64,000 nucleotides of DNA, taken from positions 1 through 64,000 of the forward strand of contig NZ_JAPDMX010000030.1 in the NCBI RefSeq assembly GCF_025971955.1, given 5' to 3'. The notes beneath the pieces were generated by a model. It saw only the letters and a program-made list of their open reading frames with translations. It was not told where the DNA came from and searched no databases. Made by a program: the position numbers and the translations under genes. Source of the stretch: Shewanella subflava (GTDB lineage Bacteria; Pseudomonadota; Gammaproteobacteria; Enterobacterales; Shewanellaceae). This document shows, in pieces, positions 46,366 to 56,698 of this stretch. Numbering within the stretch: the first letter of the stretch is position 1; each line of letters starts with the position of its first letter.

Positions 46366-46841
46366 CAGTGCTCCTCGAAAGCTTGGTTTGTATTTTTGTG
46401 CAGCCAGGGTGCTGGTTTAATTCAGTTAAAAATTGCTAAAAAATGGAAATTTTCCCATCATGGCCAAGGAGGATGGTTCAAAGCAATGAACATCAGGTTT
46501 GCGATAAATTTATCTGTGAATTCACACAACAAACCACTTCCACCCAATTAGGTTTAAGCGTTTTCCTCTGTCGTTTTTTTGCTCAGTTGTTGCATATTAT
46601 CCCTTGTAGGTCTGGTTAAATTGTTTGTTCTGCCTGATACTGCCCGCATTATTTTAAATTGATATTTTACTTTGCCGAATTTAGATGCAATTTTTGCTGA
46701 TTACGGCCATTTATATAGCAATAAATTCATACTGGAACGAGCATCTTTACGCTGTTTAAGTATATAATGCCGTTTTTATCATTGTTGATATGCGAAACGT
46801 TTGCTTTTCGAAAATCGTTTTTATTTAAAGGATACTGTTCA
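46366..46841. other. Intergenic region upstream of aspS
   Basis: About 475 bp with no supported gene. A TATAAT box at 46763-46768 is the main feature. No clear terminator follows the GGDEF gene. Confidence 0.4.
46763..46768 (+). promoter_or_regulatory. -10 box of the aspS promoter
   Basis: A perfect TATAAT lies 74 bp before the aspS start; the -35 region (around 46740-46745) is poor. Transcription from here would begin near 46775, which rules out the in-frame codon at 46767 as the real start. Confidence 0.45.
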
Positions 46842-48620
46842 ATGCGTAGCCATTATTGTGGAGACATCAATAAGTCTCATTTGGGTCAAGAAGTTACCTT
46901 AGTTGGTTGGGTTAATCGTAGTCGTGACTTAGGCGGCGTTGTTTTCTTGGACTTACGTGATCGTGAAGGGTTAGTTCAAGTTGTATATGATCCAGATCTT
47001 AAAGACGTATTTGATGTTGCAAGTACATTACGCGCTGAATTTTGTGTTCAAGTGACAGGCCTTGTTAGAGCTCGCCCAGACAGTCAAGTTAACACTCAAA
47101 TGAAAACGGGTGAGATAGAAATTTTAGGTAAAGGCTTAACCATAATTAACGCTTCTGCGCCATTGCCTTTAAGTATGGACAACTACCAGAACAACAGCGA
47201 AGAACAACGTTTAAAATACCGTTACCTTGATTTACGTCGTCCAGAAATGGCGGAGCGTTTGATCTTCCGCGCAAAAGTAACCAGTTATGTACGTAACTTT
47301 TTAGATAAAAATGGATTTTTAGATATTGAAACCCCCATTTTGACAAAAGCTACCCCAGAAGGCGCACGTGATTATTTAGTGCCTAGCCGGACTTATAAAG
47401 GCCAATTCTTTGCACTGCCACAGTCACCGCAATTGTTTAAACAATTGTTGATGATGTCAGGCTTTGACCGCTACTACCAAATCGTCAAATGTTTCCGTGA
47501 TGAGGATTTACGTGCTGATCGTCAACCTGAATTTACTCAGATTGATATTGAAACGTCATTTATGAGCTCAGAGCAGGTTATGGCAAAAACCGAGCAGATG
47601 ATGCGCGGTTTATTCCAAGATTTGCTTAATGTTGATTTAGGCGACTTTCCGCGTATGACATTTGCTGAAGCGATGCGTCGTTTTGGTTCAGACAAGCCTG
47701 ATTTACGTAATCCTTTAGAGCTTGTTGATGTGGCTGATTTATTGAAAGACGTTGAGTTTGCCGTGTTCAATGGCCCAGCAAATGACGTTGACGGGCGTGT
47801 AGCGGCTTTGCGTATCCCAACGGGCGCATCATTATCACGTAAGCAAATTGATGATTACACTAAGTTTGTTGGCATTTATGGCGCAAAAGGCTTAGCTTGG
47901 ATGAAGCTAAATGATTTAGATGCAGGCATGGACGGTATTCAATCTCCAGTGCTTAAATTCTTAAATGAAGACATTGTTAAGCAAATTATTAGCCGTACTG
48001 ATGCCAAAACGGGCGACATTATTTTGTTTGGTGCAGACAAAGCTAATATCGTTGCTGAAGCTATGGGGGCATTACGCCTTAAAGCCGGTGAAGATTTTAA
48101 CTTACTGCAAGGTCAATGGCGTCCACTTTGGGTTGTTGATTTCCCGATGTTTGAAAAAGTGGAAGGGGGGCTGCATGCGGTTCATCATCCATTTACTGCG
48201 CCGCGTGGTGTATCAGCCGAACAACTTAAACTCGACCCAGCCAATACCGTATCAGACGCTTACGACATGGTGTTAAATGGCTGTGAATTAGGCGGCGGTT
48301 CGGTACGTATCCATAATGCAGAAATGCAAAGTACAGTATTCGAATTGTTGGGCATTGACAAAGAAGAAGCTAAAGAGAAATTTGGTTTCTTATTAGAAGC
48401 ATTGCGCTATGGCACACCACCACATGCTGGCCTTGCTTTTGGTTTAGATCGCATCATTATGTTAATGACGGGTGCAAGCTCAATTCGTGATGTAATGGCA
48501 TTCCCAAAAACTACTACAGCAGCTTGTCCATTAACCAACGCGCCAGGTTTTGCTAACCCTCAGCAGCTTGTTGAGCTAGGCATTAATGTGATTGAGAAAC
48601 CCAAAGCCGACGCAGAATAA
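46842..48620 (+). CDS. aspS: Aspartyl-tRNA synthetase
   Basis: Cytosolic class IIb synthetase charging tRNA-Asp. I use ATG 46842 (592 residues) because it has an AAAGGA ribosome site and yields the family N-terminus [10 protein letters not shown]; upstream codons fall in the promoter. The OB-fold tRNA-binding domain covers about 1-105. Class II motif 2 is visible as [10 protein letters not shown], and motif 3 as G-L-A-F-G-L-D-R. The bacterial GAD insertion domain lies between motifs 2 and 3. It precedes yebC and ruvCAB, a common gammaproteobacterial order. Confidence 0.97.
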   Translation: MRSHYCGDINKSHLGQEVTLVGWVNRSRDLGGVVFLDLRDREGLVQVVYDPDLKDVFDVASTLRAEFCVQVTGLVRARPDSQVNTQMKTGEIEILGKGLTIINASAPLPLSMDNYQNNSEEQRLKYRYLDLRRPEMAERLIFRAKVTSYVRNFLDKNGFLDIETPILTKATPEGARDYLVPSRTYKGQFFALPQSPQLFKQLLMMSGFDRYYQIVKCFRDEDLRADRQPEFTQIDIETSFMSSEQVMAKTEQMMRGLFQDLLNVDLGDFPRMTFAEAMRRFGSDKPDLRNPLELVDVADLLKDVEFAVFNGPANDVDGRVAALRIPTGASLSRKQIDDYTKFVGIYGAKGLAWMKLNDLDAGMDGIQSPVLKFLNEDIVKQIISRTDAKTGDIILFGADKANIVAEAMGALRLKAGEDFNLLQGQWRPLWVVDFPMFEKVEGGLHAVHHPFTAPRGVSAEQLKLDPANTVSDAYDMVLNGCELGGGSVRIHNAEMQSTVFELLGIDKEEAKEKFGFLLEALRYGTPPHAGLAFGLDRIIMLMTGASSIRDVMAFPKTTTAACPLTNAPGFANPQQLVELGINVIEKPKADAE

Positions 48621-48654
48621 CTTACTCAGTTATGCTTATGATTTTATTAACATT

Positions 48655-48680
48655 CCGAGGCAATTGCCTCGGTCTGTGTT
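48655..48680 (+). terminator. Hairpin terminator after aspS
   Basis: A perfect palindrome CCGAGGCAATTGCCTCGG (48655-48672) is followed by a modest T-rich tract. It lies about 35 bp after the aspS stop. Confidence 0.55.
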
Positions 48681-48783
48681 TATAGTGTTGCTGGTTTCAG
48701 TATTACATTTCGTCAATACACTGCGTCAATGGAATTAGTTATTGCAATGACGAATAGATTAACAGATACAACAGGAGTCTTTC

Positions 48784-49530
48784 ATGGCAGGACACAGTAA
48801 ATGGGCTAATATCAAGCACCGTAAAGCTGCACAGGATGCAAAGCGCGGAAAGCTATTTACCAAGTTTATCCGTGAGTTGACAGTGGCCGCCCGAGAAGGA
48901 GGCTCAGATCCAGATGCAAATCCCAGACTCAGAGCCGCAATCGATAAAGCGTTATCGAATAACATGACCCGCGACACGGTAGAACGTGCAATTAAACGTG
49001 GCGCTGGGGAAACGGAAGGGCAACAGCTAGAAACCATTATTTATGAGGGTTATGGTCCAGGCGGCAGTGCGGTTATGGTTGAAACCATGACGGATAATCG
49101 CAATCGCACGGTATCTGGTGTGCGTAACGCCTTCAGCAAAAATGGCGGTAACTTAGGCACCGATGGCTCGGTGGCATACTTATTTACCAAGTTAGGTGTT
49201 ATTTCCTATGCTGAGGGGCTAGATGAAGAAAGTGTCATGGATGCCGCGCTTGAGTCTGGTGCTGAAGATGTTGTCATCAATGAAGATGGTTCAATTGATG
49301 TTTACACTTTACCCGATACTTTCGGCAAAGTGAAAGATGCCCTTGATGCTGCAGCTTTAGTTTGTGTCAATGCAGAAGTGACACAGGTGCCATCGACCAA
49401 AGCCGAACTCGATTTAGACAGTGCCGAAAAATTCTTAAAACTTATCGATACCTTAGAAGATCATGATGATGTCCAAGAGGTTTATCATAATGCAGATATC
49501 AGTGATGATGTTATGGAAAGTTTAGGGTAA
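48784..49530 (+). CDS. yebC: YebC/PmpR family protein
   Basis: Cytosolic 248-residue YebC protein, a family first called transcriptional regulators and recently tied to translation through polyproline stretches. The diagnostic start [14 protein letters not shown] is intact, and the length and the central [12 protein letters not shown] segment fit. It has a strong AGGAGT ribosome site. ruvC follows three bases after its stop, so they form one unit. Confidence 0.97.
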   Translation: MAGHSKWANIKHRKAAQDAKRGKLFTKFIRELTVAAREGGSDPDANPRLRAAIDKALSNNMTRDTVERAIKRGAGETEGQQLETIIYEGYGPGGSAVMVETMTDNRNRTVSGVRNAFSKNGGNLGTDGSVAYLFTKLGVISYAEGLDEESVMDAALESGAEDVVINEDGSIDVYTLPDTFGKVKDALDAAALVCVNAEVTQVPSTKAELDLDSAEKFLKLIDTLEDHDDVQEVYHNADISDDVMESLG

Positions 49531-49533
49531 ACA

Positions 49534-50055
49534 ATGGCAATTATTTTAGGTGTTGACCCGGGCTCAAGGATAACCGGTTATGGTGTTATCCAGTGTGTTG
49601 GTCGCCAGCAAGTTTACCTCGGTAGTGGTTGCATTCGCACACAATCTGATGAGTTACCCCTGAGATTACAACAGATATTTGCTGGATTATCTGAAATAAT
49701 TCTTCAATATCAACCAGATGAATTCGCCATCGAACGGGTATTTATGGCTAAAAATGCTGATTCTGCACTCAAGCTTGGTCAAGCAAGAGGCGCCGCGATT
49801 GTTGCGGCGACATGTGCAGATTTACCCGTTGCAGAGTATAGTGCTACCCAAATAAAAAGTGCGGTTGTCGGCACTGGTAGAGCACAAAAGACCCAAGTTC
49901 AACACATGGTTACGCAGCTACTAAAATTACCCGCAGCGCCACAAGCTGACGCTGCCGATGCACTTGCTGTAGCCATGTGTCATTATCATACAAATCAAAG
50001 TTTAGCTGCCTTAGGTGGCAGGGCGAACATAAGAACCTACGGAAGATACAAATGA
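49534..50055 (+). CDS. ruvC: Holliday junction endonuclease RuvC
   Basis: Resolves Holliday junctions by paired nicks. The 173-residue protein has the four catalytic acids: D8 (L-G-V-D-P-G), E67 (A-I-E-R-V-F), D139 and D142 (Q-A-D-A-A-D-A). Its stop TGA overlaps the ruvA ATG by four bases, and it starts three bases after yebC, so yebC-ruvC-ruvA-ruvB should be co-transcribed. Confidence 0.97.
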   Translation: MAIILGVDPGSRITGYGVIQCVGRQQVYLGSGCIRTQSDELPLRLQQIFAGLSEIILQYQPDEFAIERVFMAKNADSALKLGQARGAAIVAATCADLPVAEYSATQIKSAVVGTGRAQKTQVQHMVTQLLKLPAAPQADAADALAVAMCHYHTNQSLAALGGRANIRTYGRYK

Positions 50056-50669
50056 TTGGTCGTTTAAAAGGTATTTTGGTTGAGAAGCAAGCTCCAGAAA
50101 TCGTGCTTGATGTTAACGGTGTCGGCTACGAATTACAGGTACCCCTAACCAGTTTTTATGAACTTCCCGAGCTAAATCAACCTGCAATGGTATATACCCA
50201 TTTTGTTGTGCGTGAAGATGCCCAATTGCTATACGGTTTTATTACCAAGCAAGAGCGTGCCTTATTCAGGCTATTAATTAAAACCAACGGTGTAGGGCCT
50301 AAATTAGCGCTGACCATTTTATCAGGTATGAGTGCCAATGAGTTCGTTACCTGCGTTGAGCGTGATGATATAGCCACCTTAGTTAAACTGCCTGGCGTGG
50401 GTAAAAAAACCGCAGAACGTCTCGTTGTTGAAATGCGCGATAAACTTAAGTCCTTGTTAGCGGCGTCTGTTGGTTCAGAACGTGAGTTTGTTTTACAATC
50501 TAATTATTCACCAGCTCCTACGGTTGAAAGCGTAGAAGAAGATGCAATATCTGCGTTAATTTCGTTAGGTTACAAACCTGCCCAAGCCAGTAAGGCCGTA
50601 GCTGCAAATTATAAAGTTGATATGACATCTGAAATACTTATTAAAGCGGCATTAAAGTCGATGCTTTAA
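50052..50669 (+). CDS. ruvA: Holliday junction helicase subunit RuvA
   Basis: Tetrameric junction-binding subunit of the RuvAB branch-migration motor. I use ATG 50052 (205 residues), which overlaps the ruvC stop by four bases and gives the family start M-I-G-R-L-K-G. The frame is open further upstream inside ruvC, but that is not used. Helix-hairpin-helix motifs are visible (N-G-V-G-P-K-L-A and L-P-G-V-G-K-K-T-A), with a C-terminal RuvB-binding domain ([13 protein letters not shown]) after the usual flexible linker. Confidence 0.97.
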   Translation: MIGRLKGILVEKQAPEIVLDVNGVGYELQVPLTSFYELPELNQPAMVYTHFVVREDAQLLYGFITKQERALFRLLIKTNGVGPKLALTILSGMSANEFVTCVERDDIATLVKLPGVGKKTAERLVVEMRDKLKSLLAASVGSEREFVLQSNYSPAPTVESVEEDAISALISLGYKPAQASKAVAANYKVDMTSEILIKAALKSML

Positions 50670-50689
50670 CCTAAAAGGACAGCGGTAAC

Positions 50690-51694
50690 ATGATTGAAGC
50701 AGATCGATTAATACAACCTCAAGTTTTGGTGCAAGACGAAGCTATTGATAGAGCTATGCGTCCCAAAATGCTTGACGAGTATACGGGGCAAGACGATACC
50801 CGCGCCCAATTAAAGGTGTTTATTCAAGCTGCGCTAAATCGAAAAGAAGCGCTCGATCATATGTTGATTTTTGGCCCCCCAGGCTTAGGCAAAACCACCT
50901 TAGCCATGATTGTGGCCAATGAGATGGGAGTGAATATTAAATCGACCTCAGGACCTGTGTTAGAAAAAGCCGGTGATTTAGCCGCGCTATTAACTAACTT
51001 AGAAGAAGGGGATGTGTTATTTATCGATGAAATACATCGCTTAAGCCCTGTTGTTGAAGAGATCCTTTATCCTGCATTGGAAGATTATCAATTAGACATT
51101 ATGATTGGTGAGGGGCCTGCTGCGCGCTCTATCAAGTTAGACTTGCCGCCTTTTACCCTAGTTGGAGCGACCACAAGAGCGGGGGCGTTAACTTCGCCAT
51201 TAAGAGCGCGTTTTGGTATTCCATTGCGGCTTGAGTTTTATAATGTGAAAGATTTAACCACCATTGTGACACGTTCGGCAAAAGTGATGGGGTTAGCTAT
51301 TGCACCTGAAGGTGCTGTTGAAATCGCCAAGCGTTCTCGTGGAACACCGCGTATTGCCAATCGATTATTACGACGAGTACGTGATTATGCTGAAGTCAAA
51401 CACGACGGTGTTGTAACCCAAGGTGTAGCTGAACAAGCGTTAGATTTACTTGATGTGGATCTAGAAGGGTTTGATTATTTAGACAGAAAACTATTGCTAG
51501 CGATTATTGATAAGTTTATGGGTGGACCTGTGGGTCTTGATAACCTTGCTGCAGCGATTGGCGAAGATAGAGATACCATTGAAGATGTATTGGAACCATT
51601 TTTAATCCAACAGGGGTTTATTCAACGCACTCCAAGAGGGCGTATTGCAACAGCAAGGGCCTATCAGCACTTCAATATTATTCAACCGGTATAA
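50690..51694 (+). CDS. ruvB: Holliday junction helicase subunit RuvB
   Basis: AAA+ motor of the RuvAB complex, 334 residues. Walker A is G-P-P-G-L-G-K-T-T and Walker B is L-F-I-D-E-I-H-R; sensor 1 is in G-A-T-T-R-A-G and the arginine finger region in [12 protein letters not shown]. The C-terminal winged-helix domain ends in [12 protein letters not shown]. It follows ruvA by 20 bases with its own AAAGGA site and ends at a strong terminator. Confidence 0.98.
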   Translation: MIEADRLIQPQVLVQDEAIDRAMRPKMLDEYTGQDDTRAQLKVFIQAALNRKEALDHMLIFGPPGLGKTTLAMIVANEMGVNIKSTSGPVLEKAGDLAALLTNLEEGDVLFIDEIHRLSPVVEEILYPALEDYQLDIMIGEGPAARSIKLDLPPFTLVGATTRAGALTSPLRARFGIPLRLEFYNVKDLTTIVTRSAKVMGLAIAPEGAVEIAKRSRGTPRIANRLLRRVRDYAEVKHDGVVTQGVAEQALDLLDVDLEGFDYLDRKLLLAIIDKFMGGPVGLDNLAAAIGEDRDTIEDVLEPFLIQQGFIQRTPRGRIATARAYQHFNIIQPV

Positions 51695-51702
51695 TGATTC
51701 AT

Positions 51703-51727
51703 AAAAGCGCACTAAGGTGCGCTTTTT
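51703..51727 (+). terminator. Rho-independent terminator of the ruv operon
   Basis: Stem AAAAGCGCAC/GTGCGCTTTT (51703-51712, 51717-51726) with loop TAAG is followed by T. It begins nine bases after the ruvB stop. Confidence 0.9.
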
Positions 51728-51740
51728 ATTTTCAGCCCAT

Positions 51741-51980
51741 AAACCACCTACTTCAGTAGGGGGCTATCATCCATTAGGCTTTGCCTGAAGTATGTTCAAT
51801 AGCTGATTAACTCAAGTAATACGTTAGCTTTGCTAATGGTGCGGTACAAGCTTCTAAATCAGGGATGATTTAATAGAGCCTATATGGATATATTTATGGA
51901 GTCTTGTTAACGCATGGTAGGAAAGCTCCATTTTAGGGAGTGATATCAAAGCCACCTTCATCAGAAGGTGGCTCTTTTAC
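51741..51980. mobile_element. Possible non-autonomous IS200/IS605-type element
   Basis: Two subterminal-style hairpins bound about 240 bp without a gene. The left one pairs CCACCTACT with AGTAGGGGG, one mismatch (51744-51763). The right one is a perfect AGCCACCTTC/GAAGGTGGCT with loop ATCA (51950-51973), preceded by GGGAGTGATATCAAA and followed by CTTTTAC. Single-strand IS200/IS605/IS1341 elements carry hairpins near both ends and a GAGTGAT-type right end. A terminator-like reading of the right hairpin is the alternative. Confidence 0.35.
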
Positions 51981-52950
51981 TTTAATTTTGGTTCATCTAG
52001 CTCGTTCTTAGCTTGCGATCTTACATTGAGCGGAAACAGACGTTAAACACAGCATTTTAGAATTCGTATGACACTTATTTTATAACGCGAGGATGGCAGA
52101 TACTGACAATCGTTGAACAATCGAAATTTTTAGAGTGTTTTATTTTTATGCTTTTAATCAGAAATCAACATTGATTTACACATTTAAAATGCTGATGTTT
52201 TTTTGCAAGAGTCATTATAAATATATAAGAATGTAAAGTTCATATTAACGATATTTTTAATGGTTTATAAATCGAGTTTCCATTTTTAATACAATCAAAT
52301 CGGCAGTTACATATTGTTTCAGGTGTAATTGATGTTGCCAGAATGCTATTTGTTAGTAAATTTTATAATTGTTTTTGCCTTATAAATGTATTGATAAATA
52401 ATTAATATTATTTATTCAGCCAATTTAATGGTTGGGTAGTCAAATTATTCAGATTTATTTTGAAACGATAACAATAATTACGGTTCATTCATTTACATAG
52501 CGTTAATTGCACACACTTCTTTGCCTTATGGGGTTACTAATTATCTCATTAGTGCCTCCAAATCCTGTGATATCGCTATTGAACAGAGGTTGACTATTCT
52601 TGTGATAGTTCCAATTAACATTATAAAATTAAATAATTTGTGATCTTGATCACATTTTAGTAAGTTATCAAGTGTATTTATTGTTATATCTCTTCAGGTT
52701 TAATCCTCTTTAAATAAAACAATAGCCAGTTTTTGTAACTTATTTGACGACTTTTCATAGTGAATTTTTTCTGAGTTAACAATATCACTTATTTTACAAT
52801 TTAATTAATTAACAAACTAAGCCATAAAGGTTAAAAGTTTGGGGTTTGACCTGTTTTAATATTTTATTCAATATCCAGCTATCGTTAATTTAATGAATAT
52901 CTACTTAACGAAAATATAACAATAAATTATTGCCAGGGAGCCAATATAAT
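51981..52950. other. Long AT-rich region upstream of the second receptor
   Basis: Almost 1 kb of very AT-rich DNA with only short chance frames. It carries a perfect CRP box at 52639-52654. It is likely a complex promoter region, possibly bound by nucleoid proteins, but only the CRP site is supported. Confidence 0.45.
52639..52654. promoter_or_regulatory. CRP binding site upstream of the second TonB receptor
   Basis: TGTGATCTTGATCACA matches the CRP consensus TGTGA-N6-TCACA exactly. It lies about 300 bp before the receptor start. CRP-cAMP activation of carbon uptake, or of anaerobic genes as known in Shewanella, would fit. Confidence 0.7.
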
Positions 52951-55512
52951 ATGACCCAAAGAACAGTTCTTTCCACAAGTATAAAAACCGCGTTATTCGC
53001 ATCCATTGCTGTTTCATCAAGTGTATCAATTTCTGCTTATGCAGCAGAAGAAACGGCAAAAGTAGAGCGTATTGAGGTAACGGGTTCTCGTATTCAACGT
53101 CAGGATATGGAAACGGCATCTCCCGTGACCGTGATTGATGCAGCAGCAATTAAGGCTGAGGGTTTCACGTCAGTTGATGAATTGTTACAAGCACAAACAT
53201 CAATGGCGGGTGCTGCAGTAGGTTCAAGTACTAACAATGGCGCAGATGGCGTAGCACAGGTTGATTTACGTGGCATGGGTTCACAACGTACTTTGGTGCT
53301 ACTAAATGGCCGTCGTATGGTCAATTCTGGTTCTGGTGCAGATAGTGCTGTCGATTTAAATGCAATACCTGTTGCAATGATTGCCCGCGTTGAAATTTTA
53401 AAAGACGGTGCTTCAGCTGTTTATGGTTCTGATGCAATTGCGGGTGTGGTTAACATTATCACCAAAAAAGACTTTGAAGGATTTCAGTTTGATGTTCAAG
53501 GTGGAATGACGGATAAAAGTGATGGTGAAAATGGTGAAATCAGTGCACTTTATGGTTTGAATACTGATTCAGGAAACTATACTTTTGGTGTGGCTTATTC
53601 TAAACGTGAAGGCGTGATTCAATCAGACCGTGATTGGACTGAACCAGGCTACAGCTCTTTTATTCCGGAGGGATCATTAGGCGGCAAAGTTATTAACGAT
53701 GAAGGTGAGTGGGTTAAACGCAACACCGGCTATGATTTCACCCAAGACAGTTTCTATCAAACGCCAAATGAACGTACCAGTGTGTTCGCTAACATGGTGC
53801 AAGAAATTAACGACGATATTGTATTTACGGGTGATTTTTTATATACCAAACGTAAATCAAATCAACAAATGTCTGCTCAACCTGCAGATATCATGTTAAA
53901 TGTGTGCGGTGATGCCAATATATTACCAGGGGAACCTTGCATCACACTTGATGATGCAATGATTAAAGGCGGTATTGGCGCTGATGATACTGGCCGTGTT
54001 AATTATCGTCGTCGCACTACCGATGTTGGCCCACGTATTTACTCCCAAGATACCGATACCTATCGCGTATCAGCAGGGTTAGCAGGTACCTTAGATGTGC
54101 ATACTGGTTTCAACTGGGATGCGTCTTATACTTACGGAAATAACAAAGCCAAAACTCAGGTCGAAAATTCAATCAATGCGACCAAAATGGAAGACTCTGT
54201 ATATGCTAACCAAGGTGCATGGTTTAATGGTGATCCATTAACTCAAGCCATTATCGATGACATCAGTTTTACCGAACGAAACAGCGGTGGTAATGAGCAA
54301 CATACTTTCTCAGCAGGTTTGAACGGTGAATTATTCGATTTAGATGCAGGAGCAGTTGCTTTTGCTATTGGTGCAGAATATCGCTATGAAAGTGGATATT
54401 ATACGCCTGATCAAGTGATTCAAGATGGTGACGGTACTGCTGCGCAACAGGATGCAACAGATGGCGATTATAACGTGTTCTCTATTTTCCAAGAAGTCAG
54501 TGTACCGTTCACTGATAAGCTAACCGGTGAGTTTGCGCTACGTTATGATGATTATTCTACCTTTGGTAAAGCAACTACTTGGAAAGTAGGCTTAACCTAT
54601 GAAGCTACTGATGATCTAATGCTTCGTGGTGTTGCTGCAACAGGTTTCAGAGCCCCAAGCATCAGCGAATTATACGGTGGAGACACAGGTTCATTTGACT
54701 ACTTAAGCGATCCATTAGGTCATGAGCAGGACCCGCAAATTCTAGTTCGTTATACTTCTGATGATGATTTAGAAGCAGAAGAATCTGAATCATTAACTGC
54801 AGGTTTAGTATATTCTCCGAGCGCAATTGATGGTTTATCATTAACATTAGATTACTGGAGTTTCAAAGTAACCAATGCGATCACACGTTTAGATGTGCAA
54901 TCAGGTATTAATGCATGTTTAATCGGTAATGATAGCACTGCTTGTGATACCTTCGGTATTGATCCAACTGCTGGAGCTGCTAAGTTTGATAACTTGACGA
55001 GTTCATTGACTAACGTTGGTTCTCAAAATACTTCAGGTATCGATTTTAACTTAGCCTATAGTTTTGAAGGCTTAGGTTTAGACTGGAAAATCAGTAACGA
55101 TACGACTTACTTGCTAAACTTTGAGCAAGATAATGAAGATTATACGGGTACCATCGATGGCAATTTTGGTGCTTATGCCAAAGTGCGTAATAACTTCAGT
55201 ATCCAAGCATCTCAGGGAGATTGGAGTGTAATGTACTTCAATCGTTACATCGGTGAAATGGATGACCATTACACTGATTATGACGAAAGCGGCAATCCTA
55301 TTGCTGCATTGGCTAAGGCCGATGCTGTGTTGTACCACAATATCTCTGGCACATATCATATCAATGATGATATGACATTGATGGCAGGTGTTAAAAATCT
55401 AACAGATGAAGAACCATCAAGAGTATCAAATGGTTCTGATGGTGGAACAGTACCTGAAGTTTATGATGTAATTGGACGTCAATATTATGCAGGCTTCTCG
55501 ATGAAGTTCTAA
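52951..55512 (+). CDS. TonB-dependent receptor
   Basis: Outer-membrane receptor of 853 residues from ATG 52951; an in-frame TTG at 52930 is not needed since it would sit at the ribosome site (CAGGGAG). A signal peptide ends at A-Y-A|A-E-E. A TonB-box-like R-I-E-V-T-G-S-R-I follows, then the plug with L-R-G-M-G-S-Q-R-T-L-V-L-L-N-G-R-R and D-A-I-A-G-V-V-N-I-I-T-K, and a barrel ending M-K-F. This G-S-R-I-Q-R subtype is common for peptide, carbohydrate or vitamin uptake; the substrate is unknown. It is a single-gene unit with a long regulatory region and a strong terminator. Confidence 0.9.
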   Translation: MTQRTVLSTSIKTALFASIAVSSSVSISAYAAEETAKVERIEVTGSRIQRQDMETASPVTVIDAAAIKAEGFTSVDELLQAQTSMAGAAVGSSTNNGADGVAQVDLRGMGSQRTLVLLNGRRMVNSGSGADSAVDLNAIPVAMIARVEILKDGASAVYGSDAIAGVVNIITKKDFEGFQFDVQGGMTDKSDGENGEISALYGLNTDSGNYTFGVAYSKREGVIQSDRDWTEPGYSSFIPEGSLGGKVINDEGEWVKRNTGYDFTQDSFYQTPNERTSVFANMVQEINDDIVFTGDFLYTKRKSNQQMSAQPADIMLNVCGDANILPGEPCITLDDAMIKGGIGADDTGRVNYRRRTTDVGPRIYSQDTDTYRVSAGLAGTLDVHTGFNWDASYTYGNNKAKTQVENSINATKMEDSVYANQGAWFNGDPLTQAIIDDISFTERNSGGNEQHTFSAGLNGELFDLDAGAVAFAIGAEYRYESGYYTPDQVIQDGDGTAAQQDATDGDYNVFSIFQEVSVPFTDKLTGEFALRYDDYSTFGKATTWKVGLTYEATDDLMLRGVAATGFRAPSISELYGGDTGSFDYLSDPLGHEQDPQILVRYTSDDDLEAEESESLTAGLVYSPSAIDGLSLTLDYWSFKVTNAITRLDVQSGINACLIGNDSTACDTFGIDPTAGAAKFDNLTSSLTNVGSQNTSGIDFNLAYSFEGLGLDWKISNDTTYLLNFEQDNEDYTGTIDGNFGAYAKVRNNFSIQASQGDWSVMYFNRYIGEMDDHYTDYDESGNPIAALAKADAVLYHNISGTYHINDDMTLMAGVKNLTDEEPSRVSNGSDGGTVPEVYDVIGRQYYAGFSMKF

Positions 55513-55525
55513 ATTCTGATTGCAT

Positions 55526-55557
55526 AAAAAAGCCAGCTGTTGCTGGCTTTTTTTTGC
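55526..55557. terminator. Bidirectional terminator between the receptor gene and gloA
   Basis: Stem AAAAAAGCCAGC/GCTGGCTTTTTT with loop TGTT. It ends the receptor gene and, read on the other strand, gloA. Confidence 0.9.
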
Positions 55558-55570
55558 AAAATTTATCGCA

Positions 55571-55981
55571 TTAACCTAGGGCTGCCATAGCGGCGCTTTT
55601 TTGAATTAACTCAATTTTATAACCATCAGGATCTTCAACAAACGCAATTTCTGTTTTACCACCAGCAACCGGTCCAGGGGCGCGTGTTATTTTGCCACCA
55701 GCAGCAACAATTGCTTCACAACGGGCATAGATGTCTGCTTCACCAATGGCTAAATGGCCAAAGCCAGTGCCAAGATCGTATTGTTCAACTCCCCAGTTGT
55801 AGGTTAATTCAATGACGGCTTGGCCGGTTGATTCTTCTCCATAACCAACAAATGCAAGAGTATATTTATACTCAGGATTTTCAGATTGGCGTAACAGTTT
55901 CATCCCCATCACATTAGTATAAAAAGCGATACTGCGTTCTAAATTACCCACGCGGATCATAGTATGTAAAAGTTGCGACAT
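55571..55981 (-). CDS. gloA: Lactoylglutathione lyase (glyoxalase I)
   Basis: Detoxifies methylglyoxal as its glutathione hemithioacetal. I use ATG 55981 because the product (136 residues) then begins [11 protein letters not shown] like other bacterial GloA; the frame continues 14 codons upstream without a good start. The four metal ligands are visible at H6, E58, H76 and E124, the spacing of the nickel-type enzyme. It is a single-gene unit. Confidence 0.95.
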   Translation of the reverse strand: MSQLLHTMIRVGNLERSIAFYTNVMGMKLLRQSENPEYKYTLAFVGYGEESTGQAVIELTYNWGVEQYDLGTGFGHLAIGEADIYARCEAIVAAGGKITRAPGPVAGGKTEIAFVEDPDGYKIELIQKSAAMAALG

Positions 55982-56534
55982 GATAGTTGTCCTATAACAA
56001 GGCGAATGACAAACAGGGATCATAACAATACTTGTAAAGGGATAACAGCAAAGTTAAGTGAAGATACAATAATATAAACAGGTGCTTAGTTATGGTTATC
56101 TAATGAATGAGGCTAACAATACCAATTTTACCTTACCTAAGGTTAGCTTCTGATAAGCAATGACTATTATTAATGATACTGTTAACAAGATAAGACCGAG
56201 CATTTTCATCATGTCAAAATGACAAAAGGCTCTTTGCTAAGCTTTAATGATTTCTGGTGAGGGTGTGATACCAATCTTAATAAAATTGGCTCCTTCTAAC
56301 TCTTGGAATAATTGATAATAGCGTTAATTTTTAGATTGTTGATAAGTTCTAATCACAAAAATTTGCATTGATATCAGGTATTTTTTCTTCGCTGTTTCTG
56401 CGCACTGATGTACTGTGGTAGGTAAGATTGTAAAAATGAATTAAAATTTGCTTTAGTTCACAAATGCACAATTCAACGCTACAAAAATTCTCCCAGCGCG
56501 CTATGATTTGCCTATAACAAATGGGAGATTTAAC
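55982..56534. other. Intergenic region between gloA and the ynhF-like gene
   Basis: About 550 bp of AT-rich DNA holding two divergent promoters that I cannot fix. No supported gene or strong repeat. Confidence 0.4.
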
Positions 56535-56618
56535 ATGACAACCGAACTAAAAATGGCTTTAGGCACAACCGTAATCATTGCAATTTGTTTCAGTGCTTTT
56601 TTCGTTTCACTTTTTTAA
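56535..56618 (+). CDS. ynhF: YnhF-like small membrane protein
   Basis: A 27-residue single-span peptide with a good ribosome site (GGGAG, seven bases before ATG 56535). It begins M-T-T-E-L-K-M-A-L-G-T-T-V-I-I and is hydrophobic to the end. The M-[ST]-T-[DE]-L-K start, the T-T-[IV]-I pair and the length match the E. coli inner-membrane peptide YnhF as I recall it, whose function is unknown. A terminator directly after it supports a real gene. It is convergent with nth. Confidence 0.65.
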   Translation: MTTELKMALGTTVIIAICFSAFFVSLF

Positions 56619-56650
56619 ATTTTTAATCGACCATCAAATCAGCATAATCA

Positions 56651-56675
56651 AAAAAGCCGCTTGTAGCGGCTTTTT
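56651..56675. terminator. Bidirectional terminator between ynhF and nth
   Basis: Stem GCCGC/GCGGC (56656-56660, 56666-56670) is extended by A5/T5 pairs with loop TTGTA. It serves the ynhF-like gene on + and nth on -. Confidence 0.85.
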
Positions 56676-56698
56676 CGATCTCAAATAAACCATTGAGT

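Noticed and set aside
46767-46841. Upstream start of aspS at 46767
   Set aside because: It overlaps the TATAAT promoter box and would add 25 residues absent from the family; ATG 46842 has the ribosome site.
49977-50051. Upstream extension of ruvA inside ruvC
   Set aside because: The RuvA family start M-I-G-R-L-K at 50052 couples to the ruvC stop.
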